Shown here piece after piece: positions 8,655-18,914 of a stretch of DNA of 64,000 nt. Source of the stretch: Denitrovibrio sp. (GTDB lineage: Bacteria > Chrysiogenota > Deferribacteres > Deferribacterales > Geovibrionaceae); contig PKTN01000005.1 of the NCBI GenBank assembly GCA_002869185.1, forward strand, positions 62,001 to 126,000. The letters run 5' to 3'. Under the pieces are notes generated by a model, which did not search any database, was not told the origin of the DNA, and saw nothing but the letters and a program-made list of their open reading frames with translations. Position 1 is the stretch's first letter; each line of letters starts with the position of its first letter. The position numbers were made by a program, and so were the translations under genes.

Positions 8655-9275
8655 CTATTTCTCCGCAACAGCTAAAAAGACAGGGAAGTCAAGCTTCTTA
8701 CCATCCCTCTCCTTCTCTATAACTGCCGCTTGATATATCTCTACGTTGATATAACCAGCATTAAGCAAAACTTCTTCGATCCACTTTACTTCAAACCCTT
8801 CATGCTTTATCTCGCCTTGTGCAGGTGCTTCGTGAAATGGTTCGTCAGTAATAATAAGATCAGCCAAACAAAGTTTTCCGCCCTTCTTGATACCATCATA
8901 AGCTTTACTAAAAAACATTTCAGGGTTATCAAGATGATGAGCGACCATCGAACATGTCATCATGTCGAACGCCTCTACCGGAAATTTTTCGTTATCCAGA
9001 TCAAAAAGTACTGTTTGTAGATTAGATATTCCTGCTTCGGCAGACTTTTCTGCCAATACATCAAGCATCCCTTGGGACGAGTCGTAACCGACCATACTCT
9101 TAGCATAATCAGCCAAACCGAGCATAATAAGCCCAGTACCTGTTCCAAAGTCTGCTATATCTATATTCTTTTCAGGTTTTGCACATTTTATAATTGATGA
9201 AACAACATCCTTCGCAAGTTGTACCCTGCGAGTTTTTTTGTCCCATTCGTTTGCTCTTGAATCAAACACTGACAT
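8655..9275 (-). CDS. Class I SAM-dependent methyltransferase
   Basis: The 206-residue protein has a Rossmann-fold methyltransferase core: motif I 'IADFGTGTGLIMLGLA' (about 40-55), the acidic turn 'VGYDSSQGMLDVL', motif IV 'DMMTCSMVAHHLDNPEMFFS' and 'GGKLCLADLI'. The pattern resembles UbiE/ArsM-like small-molecule methyltransferases; the substrate is unknown. AGAGGT precedes the ATG. It is the first gene of a minus-strand operon running to 6599. Confidence 0.85.
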   Translation of the reverse strand: MSVFDSRANEWDKKTRRVQLAKDVVSSIIKCAKPEKNIDIADFGTGTGLIMLGLADYAKSMVGYDSSQGMLDVLAEKSAEAGISNLQTVLFDLDNEKFPVEAFDMMTCSMVAHHLDNPEMFFSKAYDGIKKGGKLCLADLIITDEPFHEAPAQGEIKHEGFEVKWIEEVLLNAGYINVEIYQAAVIEKERDGKKLDFPVFLAVAEK

Positions 9276-9320
9276 TTTCTACCTCTAAAATACTAAATGA
9301 CCACAGAAACGTATCATTTC

Positions 9321-9421
9321 TAAGGTGGATTATTTTCTTCTGTATCAAGGCAATATTTGCGAATTTACATCTAGTAAATGAGCGAATACTAACTTAGATA
9401 CGGATGGAAAGAACCGCCTTA
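9321..9421. repeat. Long imperfect foldback (inverted repeat), member 1
   Basis: TAAGGTGG at 9321 pairs with CCGCCTTA at 9414-9421, and pairing continues through TGTATC/GATACG and GAATTTAC/GTAAATGAGC to a centre near CTAGTA, so almost the whole 101 bases fold back. The right end includes the stop codon of the ABC ATPase gene. A similar element with the same type of centre lies at about 48829-48955, also at a stop codon. A dispersed palindromic repeat of the REP/MITE kind is likely. Confidence 0.6.
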
Positions 9422-10216
9422 TTTACTGAGTAAAAGTTTATCGTCGGTAATCCCTACCCCACGAACTTTCTCGAACATGCCGAGCAAGTCTGGTATAGTG
9501 AGCCCCTGCTTCTCTTCACCTTTAATATCAAGAATTATCTGACCTTCGTGCATCATGATTATCCTGTTACCAAAATCGAGAGCCTGCTTCATGTTATGGG
9601 TTACCATCATAGCGGTTAACCCCATATCCTTAATAAGCTTGTCAGTGAGATTCATAACAAGCTCTGCGGTCTTCGGGTCGAGAGCTGCTGTATGCTCATC
9701 AAGGAGCAACATCTCGGGGTTAGCCATAGCAGCCATAAGAAGTGTAAGGGATTGTCTCTGACCTCCAGAAAGAAGTCCAGCATTCGCCTTCAGCCTCTCC
9801 TCAAGTCCTAGCCCAAGTTCCTTCAAACGCTCTGCAAAGTATTTTCTATTCTTAGAATTTACCCCACGGCGAAACCAACGCTTAGTACCACGTTTTGCCG
9901 CGATAGCCATGTTTTCCTCAATAGAGAGAGACTTAGCAGTACCGCTCAACGGGTCTTGAAAGACCACACCTATATATTCTGCCCTTTTGTATTCAGGGAC
10001 CTTTGTTATATCTTTATCACCAAAAAGGACACGACCACCGTCGGGAGTCTGAAAGCCTGCGACAATACTAAGCATTGTCGATTTACCAGCTCCGTTACTA
10101 CCTATAACAGTGATAAAATCACCCTTCTCTATCTTAAGATCTATCCCCTGAATGGCGATATTTTCGTTCACCGTTCCAGCATTGAAGACCTTCTTGATAT
10201 TTTGAAGTTCTATCAT
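9419..10216 (-). CDS. ABC importer ATP-binding protein (TrpZ-like)
   Basis: The 265-residue ATPase has Walker A 'GSNGAGKS' (about 38-45), the signature 'LLSGGQRQSL' (about 148) and Walker B 'MLLLDEHTAALDPK' (about 168-181), followed by 'MMVTHNMKQAL'. Sequence style and partners match the ATPase of ABC_sub_bind (TrpXYZ-like) importers. It powers uptake by the permease encoded just upstream, with a 4-bp overlap. Its stop codon lies inside a long foldback repeat. The substrate is not determined; tryptophan or another aromatic or branched compound is possible by family. Confidence 0.87.
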   Translation of the reverse strand: MIELQNIKKVFNAGTVNENIAIQGIDLKIEKGDFITVIGSNGAGKSTMLSIVAGFQTPDGGRVLFGDKDITKVPEYKRAEYIGVVFQDPLSGTAKSLSIEENMAIAAKRGTKRWFRRGVNSKNRKYFAERLKELGLGLEERLKANAGLLSGGQRQSLTLLMAAMANPEMLLLDEHTAALDPKTAELVMNLTDKLIKDMGLTAMMVTHNMKQALDFGNRIIMMHEGQIILDIKGEEKQGLTIPDLLGMFEKVRGVGITDDKLLLSK

Positions 10217-11106
10217 GATCTCAGCCCTCCGAGTTTCTTTCTAACACCCGGAAATGTAAGTGCAATAACAACAATAATAGCTGTTATAAGGTTTAGGTCA
10301 CCTGGTGAAAGCTTAATAGGTCCAAGCTCTACTGAGAGAGCGTAAGCCACAGCCAGACGGTATATCATCGAACCAACCACAACACCAACAACCGCTTTTA
10401 ATACGGTAGAGCTACTGAGAACCGCCTCACCAACGATAACCGATGCGAGACCTGCTACGACAGTACCAATCCCCATATTAACGTCAGCAAATCCTAGTGA
10501 CTGAGCAACCAGAGCACCACTCATAGCAACGAATGCGTTACTTAGGGCTACACCAAAAAAGATCATCCTATCAGTGTTTACACCCTGCGCCTTTACCATC
10601 TTAAGGTTGTCCCCCGTAGCACGAAGTGCAAGACCTATATCTGTGTGAAAAAACCAGACTAAGAAGACACATACAAGCACTGTAAAAGTTGCAAAAAGCC
10701 CAATTGAAGCTACCTGTGGAGGTATCCCCATAGACTCCAGAGGAGTGAAAACAGTGTCATATCCGAGTAACGGTATGTTTGGCATCCCCATCACACGGAG
10801 GTTGATAGAATAAAGACCAATCATGGTCAAAATCCCTGCTAACAGGTTTAAAATTTTTAGTTTTGTATTTAGCAGAGCAGTTATCGCACCTGCACCAAAG
10901 CCAGCAAGAGCAGCAGCAGCTACAGATAAGAATTGATCGTAACCTTTTGTTATAAGAAGAGCACTAACAGCCGCACCAAGAGGGAGCGAACCATCAACAG
11001 AAATGTCAGGAAAATCCAAAGCTCTTAATGTTAAAAAAACACCAAGAGCCATGAGCGAAAAGACTAGTCCATGCTCAATGGCTCCCATAAATGCGAAATA
11101 TGACAT
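10213..11106 (-). CDS. ABC importer permease (TrpY-like)
   Basis: The 297-residue integral membrane protein has eight to nine hydrophobic segments and family signatures 'LTLRALDFPDISVDGSLPLG' (about 25-44) and 'VALSNAFVAMSGALVAQSLG' (about 185-205), as in permeases of the branched-chain-like family paired with ABC_sub_bind proteins. It forms the inner-membrane channel for the substrate delivered by the binding protein encoded at 11108-12073. Two bases separate it from that gene, and it overlaps the ATPase gene by four bases. Confidence 0.87.
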   Translation of the reverse strand: MSYFAFMGAIEHGLVFSLMALGVFLTLRALDFPDISVDGSLPLGAAVSALLITKGYDQFLSVAAAALAGFGAGAITALLNTKLKILNLLAGILTMIGLYSINLRVMGMPNIPLLGYDTVFTPLESMGIPPQVASIGLFATFTVLVCVFLVWFFHTDIGLALRATGDNLKMVKAQGVNTDRMIFFGVALSNAFVAMSGALVAQSLGFADVNMGIGTVVAGLASVIVGEAVLSSSTVLKAVVGVVVGSMIYRLAVAYALSVELGPIKLSPGDLNLITAIIVVIALTFPGVRKKLGGLRS

Positions 11107-11107
11107 A

Positions 11108-12073
11108 TTATTTTATAACTTCATCAGCGAGCTTAAGCATGTCAGCGGAGAAAGAATAACCTATCTCTTTAGCTGCTTTCTCATTAAGAAGAAGTTTAAG
11201 ATCTGCCTGGAACTCTACAGATATGTCGCCAGGTTTTTCGCCCTTAAGGATACGACAAACCATGCGACCAGTCTGCTCACCATGCTTATAATAATCAAAG
11301 CCTTTAGCAGCGAGTGCACCACGCTTTACAGAATCTGTATCAGACATGATAAGTGGGATATTGTGCTCATATGCAATCTTAACAACAGACTCAAGAGCTG
11401 AAACAACTGTATTGTCAGTAGTTACATATATTGCCTGAACCTTTCCAACCATAGACTGAGCTGCTGCGTAAACGCCAGATGAATTAGCTATTGCACGTTC
11501 AACAAGCTCAACACCACGTTTTTTAGCAGCTACTTTTGCAAGTTCAAGCTGTGAGCGACTGTTCTGCTCACCAGAGTTATAGATGATACCAACAGCCTTA
11601 GGAGTAAAACCTAGGTCGAATATCAAACCAAACTGAGCGTCGATAGGAGCAAGGTCACTTACACCTGTTACGCTTCCGCCAGGTTTTTCTAGGTTAGAAA
11701 CCATCTTAGCCCCAACTGGGTCTGTCACAGCAGAAAAGATTACTGGAGTCTGCGGAGCAAGTTTTCTAAATGTATTAATAAGTGAGAGAGCAGTAGGAGT
11801 AGCTATACCTACTACAAGGTCTTTCTTGTCCCCAGCGAATTTATTAGCTATCTGATTAGCAGTAACCATATTACCTTGAGCTGACTGAGTATCGAATTCG
11901 ACATTCTGACCTGCAACATATCCACAAGATTCGAGCGACTTAATGATGCCATCACGAGCAGCGTCCAGAGCTGGGTGCTCAACAATCTGCGAGATACCGA
12001 TCTTCACCATATCACCAGCAAATGCTGTAGATACGCTTAACACAAGAAGCGTTGAAATAAGTATTTTTTTCAT
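11108..12073 (-). CDS. ABC transporter substrate-binding protein (ABC_sub_bind, TrpX-like)
   Basis: The 321-residue periplasmic protein has a clear Sec signal peptide ('MKKILISTLLVLSVSTAFA', no lipobox Cys), then 'VKIGISQIVEHPALDAARDG', which is typical of the ABC_sub_bind (DUF534) family, and later 'PVIFSAVTDPVGAKMVSN' and 'VGIIYNSGEQNS'. It binds the ligand for the downstream permease and ATPase. The ribosome site is AAAGGAAA before the ATG, and a candidate promoter lies at 12109-12136. The ligand remains uncertain. Confidence 0.88.
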   Translation of the reverse strand: MKKILISTLLVLSVSTAFAGDMVKIGISQIVEHPALDAARDGIIKSLESCGYVAGQNVEFDTQSAQGNMVTANQIANKFAGDKKDLVVGIATPTALSLINTFRKLAPQTPVIFSAVTDPVGAKMVSNLEKPGGSVTGVSDLAPIDAQFGLIFDLGFTPKAVGIIYNSGEQNSRSQLELAKVAAKKRGVELVERAIANSSGVYAAAQSMVGKVQAIYVTTDNTVVSALESVVKIAYEHNIPLIMSDTDSVKRGALAAKGFDYYKHGEQTGRMVCRILKGEKPGDISVEFQADLKLLLNEKAAKEIGYSFSADMLKLADEVIK

Positions 12074-12108
12074 ATTATTTTCCTTTATTTATTTTTACTA
12101 GAATGCTG

Positions 12109-12136
12109 ATTTTACCCTCATCACGTGAAAATTCAA
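12109..12136 (-). promoter_or_regulatory. Sigma-70-type promoter candidate for the TrpXYZ-like operon
   Basis: On the minus strand, TTGAAT (12136-12131) and TAAAAT (12114-12109) are separated by 16 bases, about 35 bases before the start codon of the binding-protein gene. Confidence 0.45.
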
Positions 12137-12233
12137 GAATAACATTCAACTTGTCCCTTTTTCGTATTTTCAAACGTAGTTTTTTATGTAAAACTGAGTT
12201 ACTAATTTGAAAATATTCTGGAGGATTAATTAT

Positions 12234-13226
12234 ATGAAAGCCGTATTAATAAAAGAGTTTGGTAGTGCAGACGTTCTATACATAGGCGAAGCAGAAAAAC
12301 CTGTCCCATCAGGAGATCAGGTTCTTATAAAAGTCGCAGCGACATCCATTAACAGACCTGACCTTGTTCAGCGAGAGGGTAACTACCCTGCACCAAAGGG
12401 TGATTCAACTATCCTTGGTCTTGAGGTTGCTGGTGTCATCGAAGAACTCGGAAGTGATGTTACTGACTGGAAGGTTGGCGACAAGGTTATGACACTTGTT
12501 GGCGGTGGCGGTTATGCAGAATACGCAGTCGCTTACGCTTGCCACCTTATGCCTATCCCTAATAGCATGAGCTACGAAGAGGCAGCATGTGTATGTGAGT
12601 CATACATCACGGCTTTTTCTAATGTCTTTATGATTGGTGATTTCCAAGATGGTCAGACAGCGATCTTCCACGGTGGTGGTGGTGGTGTAAACACAGCTGC
12701 GATACAGCTTTCTAACGCTCTCACACCTAACAGTAAATACCTCGTTACTGCTGCACCAGACAAGATAGAGACTGTAAAAGAGCTTGGTGCGTCACTTGTG
12801 GTTGACTATACAACTACACCTGATTTCTCTGAAGCTGTTAAAGAATACACCGCAAAGAAGGGTGTTGATCTCATCCTCGACCACGTGGGCGCAAAATACC
12901 TTAAGCCTAACATGAATTCACTAGGCTACATGGGTAAGCTTGTTGTAATCGGCGTTATCAGTGGTATCAAAGCGGAGCTTAACCTCGCTCTGATGATGGT
13001 TAAACGCCAGCAGATCATCGGTTCTGTACTTAGAAGCAGACCTGTACCTATGAAGGGTGAGATAGTAGCAGAGTTTACTAGACGCGCACTCCCAAAATTC
13101 GCTGACCGTAGCATTGTGCCTATCATCTACAAGACATTCCCTATCGAAGAAGTAATTGAAGCGCATAAAACTATGGAAGCTGACGCACACTTCGGCAAAA
13201 TCGTACTTAAAATCCAAAATATCTAA
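12234..13226 (+). CDS. NAD(P)H quinone oxidoreductase, PIG3-type (MDR superfamily)
   Basis: I chose the ATG at 12234 because it follows TGGAGG; an in-frame ATG 27 bases upstream lacks a ribosome site. The 330-residue protein begins 'MKAVLIKEFGSADVLYIGEA' and has 'INRPDLVQREGNYPAPKG' (about 42-60), 'GLEVAGVIEELG', and a Rossmann region with 'HGGGGGVNTAAIQL'. It lacks zinc ligands, which fits the zinc-independent PIG3/TP53I3 group that reduces quinones with NADPH. It is followed by a strong terminator, so it is monocistronic. Confidence 0.87.
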   Translation: MKAVLIKEFGSADVLYIGEAEKPVPSGDQVLIKVAATSINRPDLVQREGNYPAPKGDSTILGLEVAGVIEELGSDVTDWKVGDKVMTLVGGGGYAEYAVAYACHLMPIPNSMSYEEAACVCESYITAFSNVFMIGDFQDGQTAIFHGGGGGVNTAAIQLSNALTPNSKYLVTAAPDKIETVKELGASLVVDYTTTPDFSEAVKEYTAKKGVDLILDHVGAKYLKPNMNSLGYMGKLVVIGVISGIKAELNLALMMVKRQQIIGSVLRSRPVPMKGEIVAEFTRRALPKFADRSIVPIIYKTFPIEEVIEAHKTMEADAHFGKIVLKIQNI

Positions 13227-13235
13227 ACCTATTAC

Positions 13236-13263
13236 AGCCCCTCTTTTTTTGGGGGGCTTTTCT
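13236..13263 (+). terminator. Rho-independent terminator
   Basis: AGCCCC (13236-13241) pairs with GGGGCT (13253-13258), followed by a T tract. It sits ten bases after the quinone oxidoreductase stop. Confidence 0.8.
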
Positions 13264-13355
13264 CTCAACTGTTTTAACTGTTATCACTAAATTTCTCAAA
13301 TCTGTATATTTTTTCTTAACTGTATTGATGTACTCTTACTATGAAGAGGTGATTT

Positions 13356-14138
13356 ATGGAAAAGATTAAAATTTATCAGGCTGACGCTTTCGCAGATGAA
13401 CTGTTCAAAGGGAACCCAGCGGCAATATGCATACTTGATACAGAACTCTCTACTAAGATGATGCAAGATATCGCCAAAGAGAATAATCTATCTGAAACAG
13501 CTTATATATTTGAAAAGGACGGCAAGCTTAACATCAGATGGTTTACCCCTGGTTGCGAGGTTGATCTTTGTGGTCACGCTACTCTAGCCAGTGCCCATAT
13601 ACTCTTCAATCATGAGAACTTTCAAGGCGACATTATCGAGTTCCAGTCAAAGAGTGGTCCGCTCAGAATCATCAAAAAAGAAGATCTGCTTGAGATGGAT
13701 TTCCCTGCTGAAATAGTAAAAGAGTGCGCTCCAGAAGCTATTATAGAAAAAGCTCTTGGTAAAAAACCACTCAGTACTTATCTCGGAACTGACTATATGG
13801 CTGTTTTTGCAAATGAATCTGATATCGCTAATTTCAAGCCTGATTTTAGAGAACTCTTAGCTCTTAAATCGAGAGGTTTGATTGTCACTGCCATAGGGGA
13901 CAATTGTGATTTCGTCAGCAGATGGTTTGGTCCACAATCAGGCGTCGACGAAGACCCAGTCACTGGTTCAGCTCACTGCTTACTAACACCTTTTTGGGCT
14001 GGAAAACTAGGCAAGACAAGTCTCACTGCAAAGCAGATATCTGAACGTGGTGGAAAGCTTTATTGTAGTTTAGATGGCGATAGAGTCAAAATAGCAGGTA
14101 AGGCGGTTACATATCTTGAAGGGTATATTTTCATCTAA
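13356..14138 (+). CDS. PhzF family epimerase/isomerase
   Basis: The 260-residue protein has the two-lobed PhzF fold: 'YQADAFADELFKGNPAAICI' (6-25), the catalytic Glu region 'NNLSETAYIF' (about 44-53), 'IRWFTPGCEVDLCGHATLAS', and in the second lobe 'GVDEDPVTGSAHC'. Family members isomerise or epimerise small acids. Outside phenazine clusters the substrate is unknown, and no phenazine genes are here. GAAGAGGTG precedes the ATG. It is convergent with the broken kinase gene. Confidence 0.9.
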   Translation: MEKIKIYQADAFADELFKGNPAAICILDTELSTKMMQDIAKENNLSETAYIFEKDGKLNIRWFTPGCEVDLCGHATLASAHILFNHENFQGDIIEFQSKSGPLRIIKKEDLLEMDFPAEIVKECAPEAIIEKALGKKPLSTYLGTDYMAVFANESDIANFKPDFRELLALKSRGLIVTAIGDNCDFVSRWFGPQSGVDEDPVTGSAHCLLTPFWAGKLGKTSLTAKQISERGGKLYCSLDGDRVKIAGKAVTYLEGYIFI

Positions 14139-14144
14139 AAAGAA

Positions 14145-16034
14145 TTAGCTACAAACACTTTCGGGCTCGAGCTTACGAAGAACAATAACAAAGACAGCAC
14201 CATCTTGATCATTTGCAACGTGTAGAGTTCCGCCCATATGGTCTTCAACGATAAGCTTAGACATGTATAGACCTATACCTGTCCCCTTCCCTTCGCTTTT
14301 GGTTGTAAAGTATGGATCGAATATCTTGTTCATCAAGGCTGGCTCTATACCGCCACCATTATCACAAACGCGAACGATAACCTTATCATCTTGTGCTTCG
14401 ACTTGTATCTCCATTTTTCTATCACTAGCCCTTTCACTGAGAGCATCTTTGGCATTCTGAACGATATTCATGAGCACTTGTTTAAACTCAGAAGGGTAGC
14501 CAGCAACTAGAGACATTGGGTGTGCACATGGAGGATTATCTAATTTATTGCAACTAAGAAACTCTTTATGCTTACACTTACAGCTAACACTATATTCTAT
14601 ATAATGATTCTTAAGCTGTGCATCTACAAGTGAAACAGTCTCAATAACAGCCTTAATCACTTCAAAATCTGTCTGCGAAGTATTAGGGTTAAAGAAACCC
14701 CTGAAATCATCTATAGTCTTAGACATGTGCTGTATTAATGCCATAGTGTCAGCTTTAAACTATGCTAATATTTCTTCTGTGACACTCTCATCCTTTACAC
14801 TATCTATAACATACTGGATATATAATCCGAGTGAATTAAGAGGCTGTCTCCACTGATGTGCGATTGCATTTATCATTTGCCCCATATCGGCAAACTTCTT
14901 TTGCTCGAAAAACAGCTGCTCATGCTGAATGCGTTTATTTGTCTCCTGCTTAACCTTATCTTCAAGATCCAGTGCAAGTGCCTGCAACTGTTGAGTTCTA
15001 TCAAGGAGTTGTTGTTTAGCTTTTTCCAGTTCGGTTATGTTACTAGCTGTAACAACAATACCAACAACCTCTCCAGCTTCAAAGTGAGGAACGTATTTAA
15101 CATCTAAACAAATTTTGCCTGATTCACGCTCGTCAATCCATAGTTGAAACTTAACCATGTCACCTTTAAAGCACTTAGTTAAACGACTATCAATCTCTTC
15201 ACGATATCTAATATCACCATGAAAATCTTTCAAATGCATACCTTTAAGCTTACTTTTAGGTATTCGAAATGTTTCTGCATACATGTTATTGACAACGACA
15301 AAGCGTCTATCGAGACCTATATAAGATATGTGTTCCCTAGCTGAGTTCATTATATCGCCAAAGATTTCAAGATCTTTGTGTGCTTTATTGAGTTCTCTCA
15401 GATTAACTCTGCTTAAATAGTAGAAAGCGAGGCTACCACCAATAAATACTAAGAGCGACAAGATTGCCACAGATGCAATGGCTGCAACTTTTAGACCTGC
15501 AATCTCTTTATATGGAACCCGTGCGACTACAGCGACTCTGCTATGTTCTAGATTGATAAAGTTATATGCAGCGAGATAGATTCTACCATCACTAGCGATA
15601 TAGGTAGTCGAACCACTTTCACCGTCATAAGCAATAGCAACCGGATCACCCTCTCCAAGCTTACCGAATGGTTCTATTGCAGTATTTGGCACTCCGTTTA
15701 TGTTTCTATAAAGATAATCATACTTGCCATTTTTTTTTGTAACGATAAAAAAATCGTTTGTAAATCCATATTGTCTAGTGTCAATAAAACTATTCTTAAG
15801 AAGCCTTAAGCTAGCATCAAGAGCCTCTTTCATATCTTTGTTGTGTCGCTTAACTTGTTGCTGATGTATTGTTTCAATATTACTTTTATGGATATGAACA
15901 ATTTCTGATAAACGTTCGATATGATGTGACATTATACTTTCGTACCAGTAGCTTATAACCCCAAAAGAGGCCAATGCTGACAAGGTGCCTACAATAATAT
16001 AAAAGATAATAACCTTGCGAGAAAATAGACTCAT
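14145..16034 (-). pseudogene. Membrane sensor histidine kinase (Cache-like, PAS, HWRQPLN-type), interrupted by in-frame TAG
   Basis: The frame has 630 codons from ATG 16034 (GGTGA before it) and is broken by TAG at 14760-14762 (codon 425). Order: membrane helix (about 8-28), periplasmic Cache-like domain (to about 190), second helix (about 195-220), PAS domain (about 235-355), coiled coil, H-box 'AHQWRQPLNS' (about 400). After the stop come a HATPase with 'NAKDAL', 'DNGGGIEP', 'FDPYFTTK' and 'GTGIGLYMS'. A cysteine-bearing insert (CxC-x7-C-x7-C) precedes the N-box. The stop falls between the phosphorylated His and the ATPase, so a truncated product cannot signal. No response regulator is adjacent. 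Paralogues at 31848 and 33754 are also interrupted. Confidence 0.85.
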
Positions 16035-16155
16035 ATCTAACGTCACCAATAGTTTAGTAGTTAAATTCAGTTTATATATTCGGATGATACTACCACTATT
16101 AGTGGTTAGTTTCCACTGTAAAAACACTGAGATGTTTTATAATCAGAAAAGTAAA

Positions 16156-16179
16156 GGGGGCATATCGTTTTATGCCCCC
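16156..16179 (-). terminator. Terminator of the glutamate synthase operon
   Basis: GGGGGCATA (16156-16164) and TATGCCCCC (16171-16179) form a 9-bp GC-rich stem. On the minus strand it is followed by TTTACTTTT. It lies just after the last gene of the operon. Confidence 0.8.
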
Positions 16180-16190
16180 CCTCATATGTT

Positions 16191-18914
16191 TTATTCGTTT
16201 GAAGTAGTCGAAAGACTAGATATAGGAATAATCTTGCAAAAGTCTGCCAAAATCTGCTCTGGATTATCAGCAAAGTTCTTCGCAAATTCATTAAGGCTGT
16301 CGTTATAAGCCTTATCAATATCTATATCCTTAAACTGGCTAACAAAATCATTAATATGGTTAGTCAAGAATATCTTATCATCAGGAGTAAGGTATTCTAT
16401 CTTACGAACCCCTTTACCAAGCTGATCATCAGTCACAGGTCCTCTGATAAATGCCGCACCTGCTGTCATACCACTACATACATAATAGCCGATAGGAGCC
16501 ATACGGTTAACAACATTGAGGATGATACCTATACCACCCTGAGCATATTCCATGAAATAGTCGCCCATCCCTTTTTCGTGACCAAGACCATAAACAGCAA
16601 CTGGAGCCTTTCTGCTAGACAGCTTCCCTTCGAACTCTTTCAGGAAGTCTTGCCAGTTTGTCTTAACTCGCTTCGCCCTTCTCGCCTGATACTTCTTAGT
16701 CAGCTCTTTCAGGATGATCTCATCTGATGCATTTTGGAATCTATCAACGTTTAGGTTTTTCCACTCATCAGGAAGACCAGCCTTCATAAGTAGCATATTA
16801 CGCACACCACCAGATTTTGCCACACGGAAGGTTCCGCTAATAGCGTAAGCAGCAAAAAGGTCACTAACCTCACCAGCAATATTTATCTCACCAGGGTTTG
16901 ATGTGTTAGCCACACCAACCTGAGCATTTGCAGGGACTGTTGTTATAGTTGAGTGATTAGGGATAACATTCACCTTACCTCCACGCATAAATGCGAAAGC
17001 GTGGTTACCAACTAAGCCTCTGACAGTCAACTCTTCGCACTTGATGCCAGTGCCGAGGACTCTTTGTCCCATAACATTATCAAGATAGAATTTAGACACG
17101 CCTCTATCCACAGCCTCTTTCATTATATGGTTCAGGTGAATTGATTCTATCTGGTCAAAACCAACGTCTATCTTAAGACTGTCGCCGTCTATACCAGAAA
17201 GTACCCTCTCGAATACATCTTTATTCTCTTTATATGTCACTTCTCTCGACTTAAATATCTTCTTCTCGCGGTCACGAATACCAATGACTGGAACCTGCTT
17301 TGCATGTTCGCCACGACCAAAAGTATCAAATAGGAGCGGGTCAGAACCGTGATACCTGAAACGCCTCGCACCGATAACGTCTGCATGGTTAGACATTCCA
17401 AGCCCAGCGGCCATCCCCTCCATATCATCATGGAAGGTCTTTATCATTCGCGCTATATTATCAGATGCTGTCATAGGGTCTATTCTATGACCATAAGGTC
17501 TGGATGTAATCCCCCATGCACACTGTCCAGTATGGCAACGTCTGCAAAGAGTACAACCGAGCACATGCAGAGTACGCATTCCCATACCGACAAATTCCGC
17601 ACCAGCAAGCATAGTGAGCATAGCGTGGAAATAATCCATAACGCCACCCTCAGCAATGATAGAGACATGTCCACGAAGCCCTTCAGCTCTGAGTGCCATA
17701 TCCGCCATATGAGTCAAGTAGACGATATTAAGACCACGGTTTTGCAAATCGACTGTATGCGCCGCACCAGTAGAACCGTCACCAGCTTTTATTGTAATAT
17801 AGTCGAAACCTGACTTTGCGATAGCTACACAAATCTCAGAAAAATTCCATGCAGTACCATAAACATCCGCTCCAATCAGTTTATCGTCACCGAGGAGTGC
17901 TCTAAGTGATTCAACCCTCATAGGAAGTTCTTCGATAGAGTACTGTAAATGCTGAGGATTCGGAGACGAAAGGTGTCTAAGAGCCTCAACGCAACGCAGG
18001 AGAGCAATTTCGTAATCGTTCTTTTTATCTTGAAGTCGACCACCCTTCCCCTTCTTCGCATCCTGTCCATATTTCATGGATACACCAGCGAATTTATCCA
18101 GCTCTACCCAAGGACCAAAGCCACCAGAGCCGAACTGTAATATACAGTGGCTAGCAGCCGCCATCATATCAGGGTGGACAAAGCCTTCACCTGTAAAGAA
18201 TGGTCTGCCAAGCTTAACGCACGCCATCATCCTAGCAAGAATAGCCTCGTGACTATTCGATCCGTACGACTGGTGGACATCGAATATCGGGGTATCAACT
18301 TTCAATTTTGCAGCACGCTTGCCAAGATACATATCACGCATCTGACCAGCATACTCGTTGTTATGATCTCTTGTCTGTGACAGAATCTCTGCCGCATCTA
18401 TCAGCCAGTCGGTATACATCTTCGACTGACCACGCCCAAGGTGGGCACTTGATACAGTAGATTTGCCACCTGCTCGTGAAATTATATTATTAATCTGCTC
18501 AGCACCAGTGAGAGGTACACCAATATCATTGTAGTCTGGGTTATCAAAAACTTTGATAGCACGCTGAGGACACATCTTTACGCAACGCTTGCAGTTACAG
18601 CACTCATCAGGATTTATCCAAAGGATTTTCTCTACCAAATTTATTTCGTCACTATCATCAGGCTCGACTCTGTGTCCACCGTCATCATAATAACGCTCTT
18701 CCATAGTGAAAACACAGTGACCAGCATTAGGCTTAGTAGTGTTGTGTGTACACGCCTCTACACAAGTAGAACAATGCACACAACCTCTGCCCGGCTCTTC
18801 TATATCGTCAGTAACCTTCACCCAATATTTTGCACCCTGAGCGAAAATCCCCTTCTCTTCAGGCTCTGTATATCTTATGGATCTCTGTATAACTATATCT
18901 TTTTTATCAATCAT
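16191..18914 (-). CDS. gltB: Glutamate synthase, FMN/GXGXG subunit with N-terminal ferredoxin domain
   Basis: I chose ATG 18914 (GGTGGAAG upstream, 8-bp overlap with the preceding gene). The 907-residue protein has two 4Fe-4S ferredoxin clusters ('CVHCSTCVEAC' and 'CCNCKRCVKMCP', residues about 34-115), the FMN-binding synthase barrel (about 180-530) with 'GDGSTGAAHTVDLQNRG' and the 3Fe-4S motif 'CTLCRRCHTGQC', then a GXGXG helix domain (about 590-830). It makes glutamate from 2-oxoglutarate and ammonia released by the separate glutaminase subunit. The split into three proteins and the extra ferredoxin domain differ from the standard large GltB and suggest ferredoxin-linked electron input. 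Confidence 0.88.
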   Translation of the reverse strand: MIDKKDIVIQRSIRYTEPEEKGIFAQGAKYWVKVTDDIEEPGRGCVHCSTCVEACTHNTTKPNAGHCVFTMEERYYDDGGHRVEPDDSDEINLVEKILWINPDECCNCKRCVKMCPQRAIKVFDNPDYNDIGVPLTGAEQINNIISRAGGKSTVSSAHLGRGQSKMYTDWLIDAAEILSQTRDHNNEYAGQMRDMYLGKRAAKLKVDTPIFDVHQSYGSNSHEAILARMMACVKLGRPFFTGEGFVHPDMMAAASHCILQFGSGGFGPWVELDKFAGVSMKYGQDAKKGKGGRLQDKKNDYEIALLRCVEALRHLSSPNPQHLQYSIEELPMRVESLRALLGDDKLIGADVYGTAWNFSEICVAIAKSGFDYITIKAGDGSTGAAHTVDLQNRGLNIVYLTHMADMALRAEGLRGHVSIIAEGGVMDYFHAMLTMLAGAEFVGMGMRTLHVLGCTLCRRCHTGQCAWGITSRPYGHRIDPMTASDNIARMIKTFHDDMEGMAAGLGMSNHADVIGARRFRYHGSDPLLFDTFGRGEHAKQVPVIGIRDREKKIFKSREVTYKENKDVFERVLSGIDGDSLKIDVGFDQIESIHLNHIMKEAVDRGVSKFYLDNVMGQRVLGTGIKCEELTVRGLVGNHAFAFMRGGKVNVIPNHSTITTVPANAQVGVANTSNPGEINIAGEVSDLFAAYAISGTFRVAKSGGVRNMLLMKAGLPDEWKNLNVDRFQNASDEIILKELTKKYQARRAKRVKTNWQDFLKEFEGKLSSRKAPVAVYGLGHEKGMGDYFMEYAQGGIGIILNVVNRMAPIGYYVCSGMTAGAAFIRGPVTDDQLGKGVRKIEYLTPDDKIFLTNHINDFVSQFKDIDIDKAYNDSLNEFAKNFADNPEQILADFCKIIPISSLSTTSNE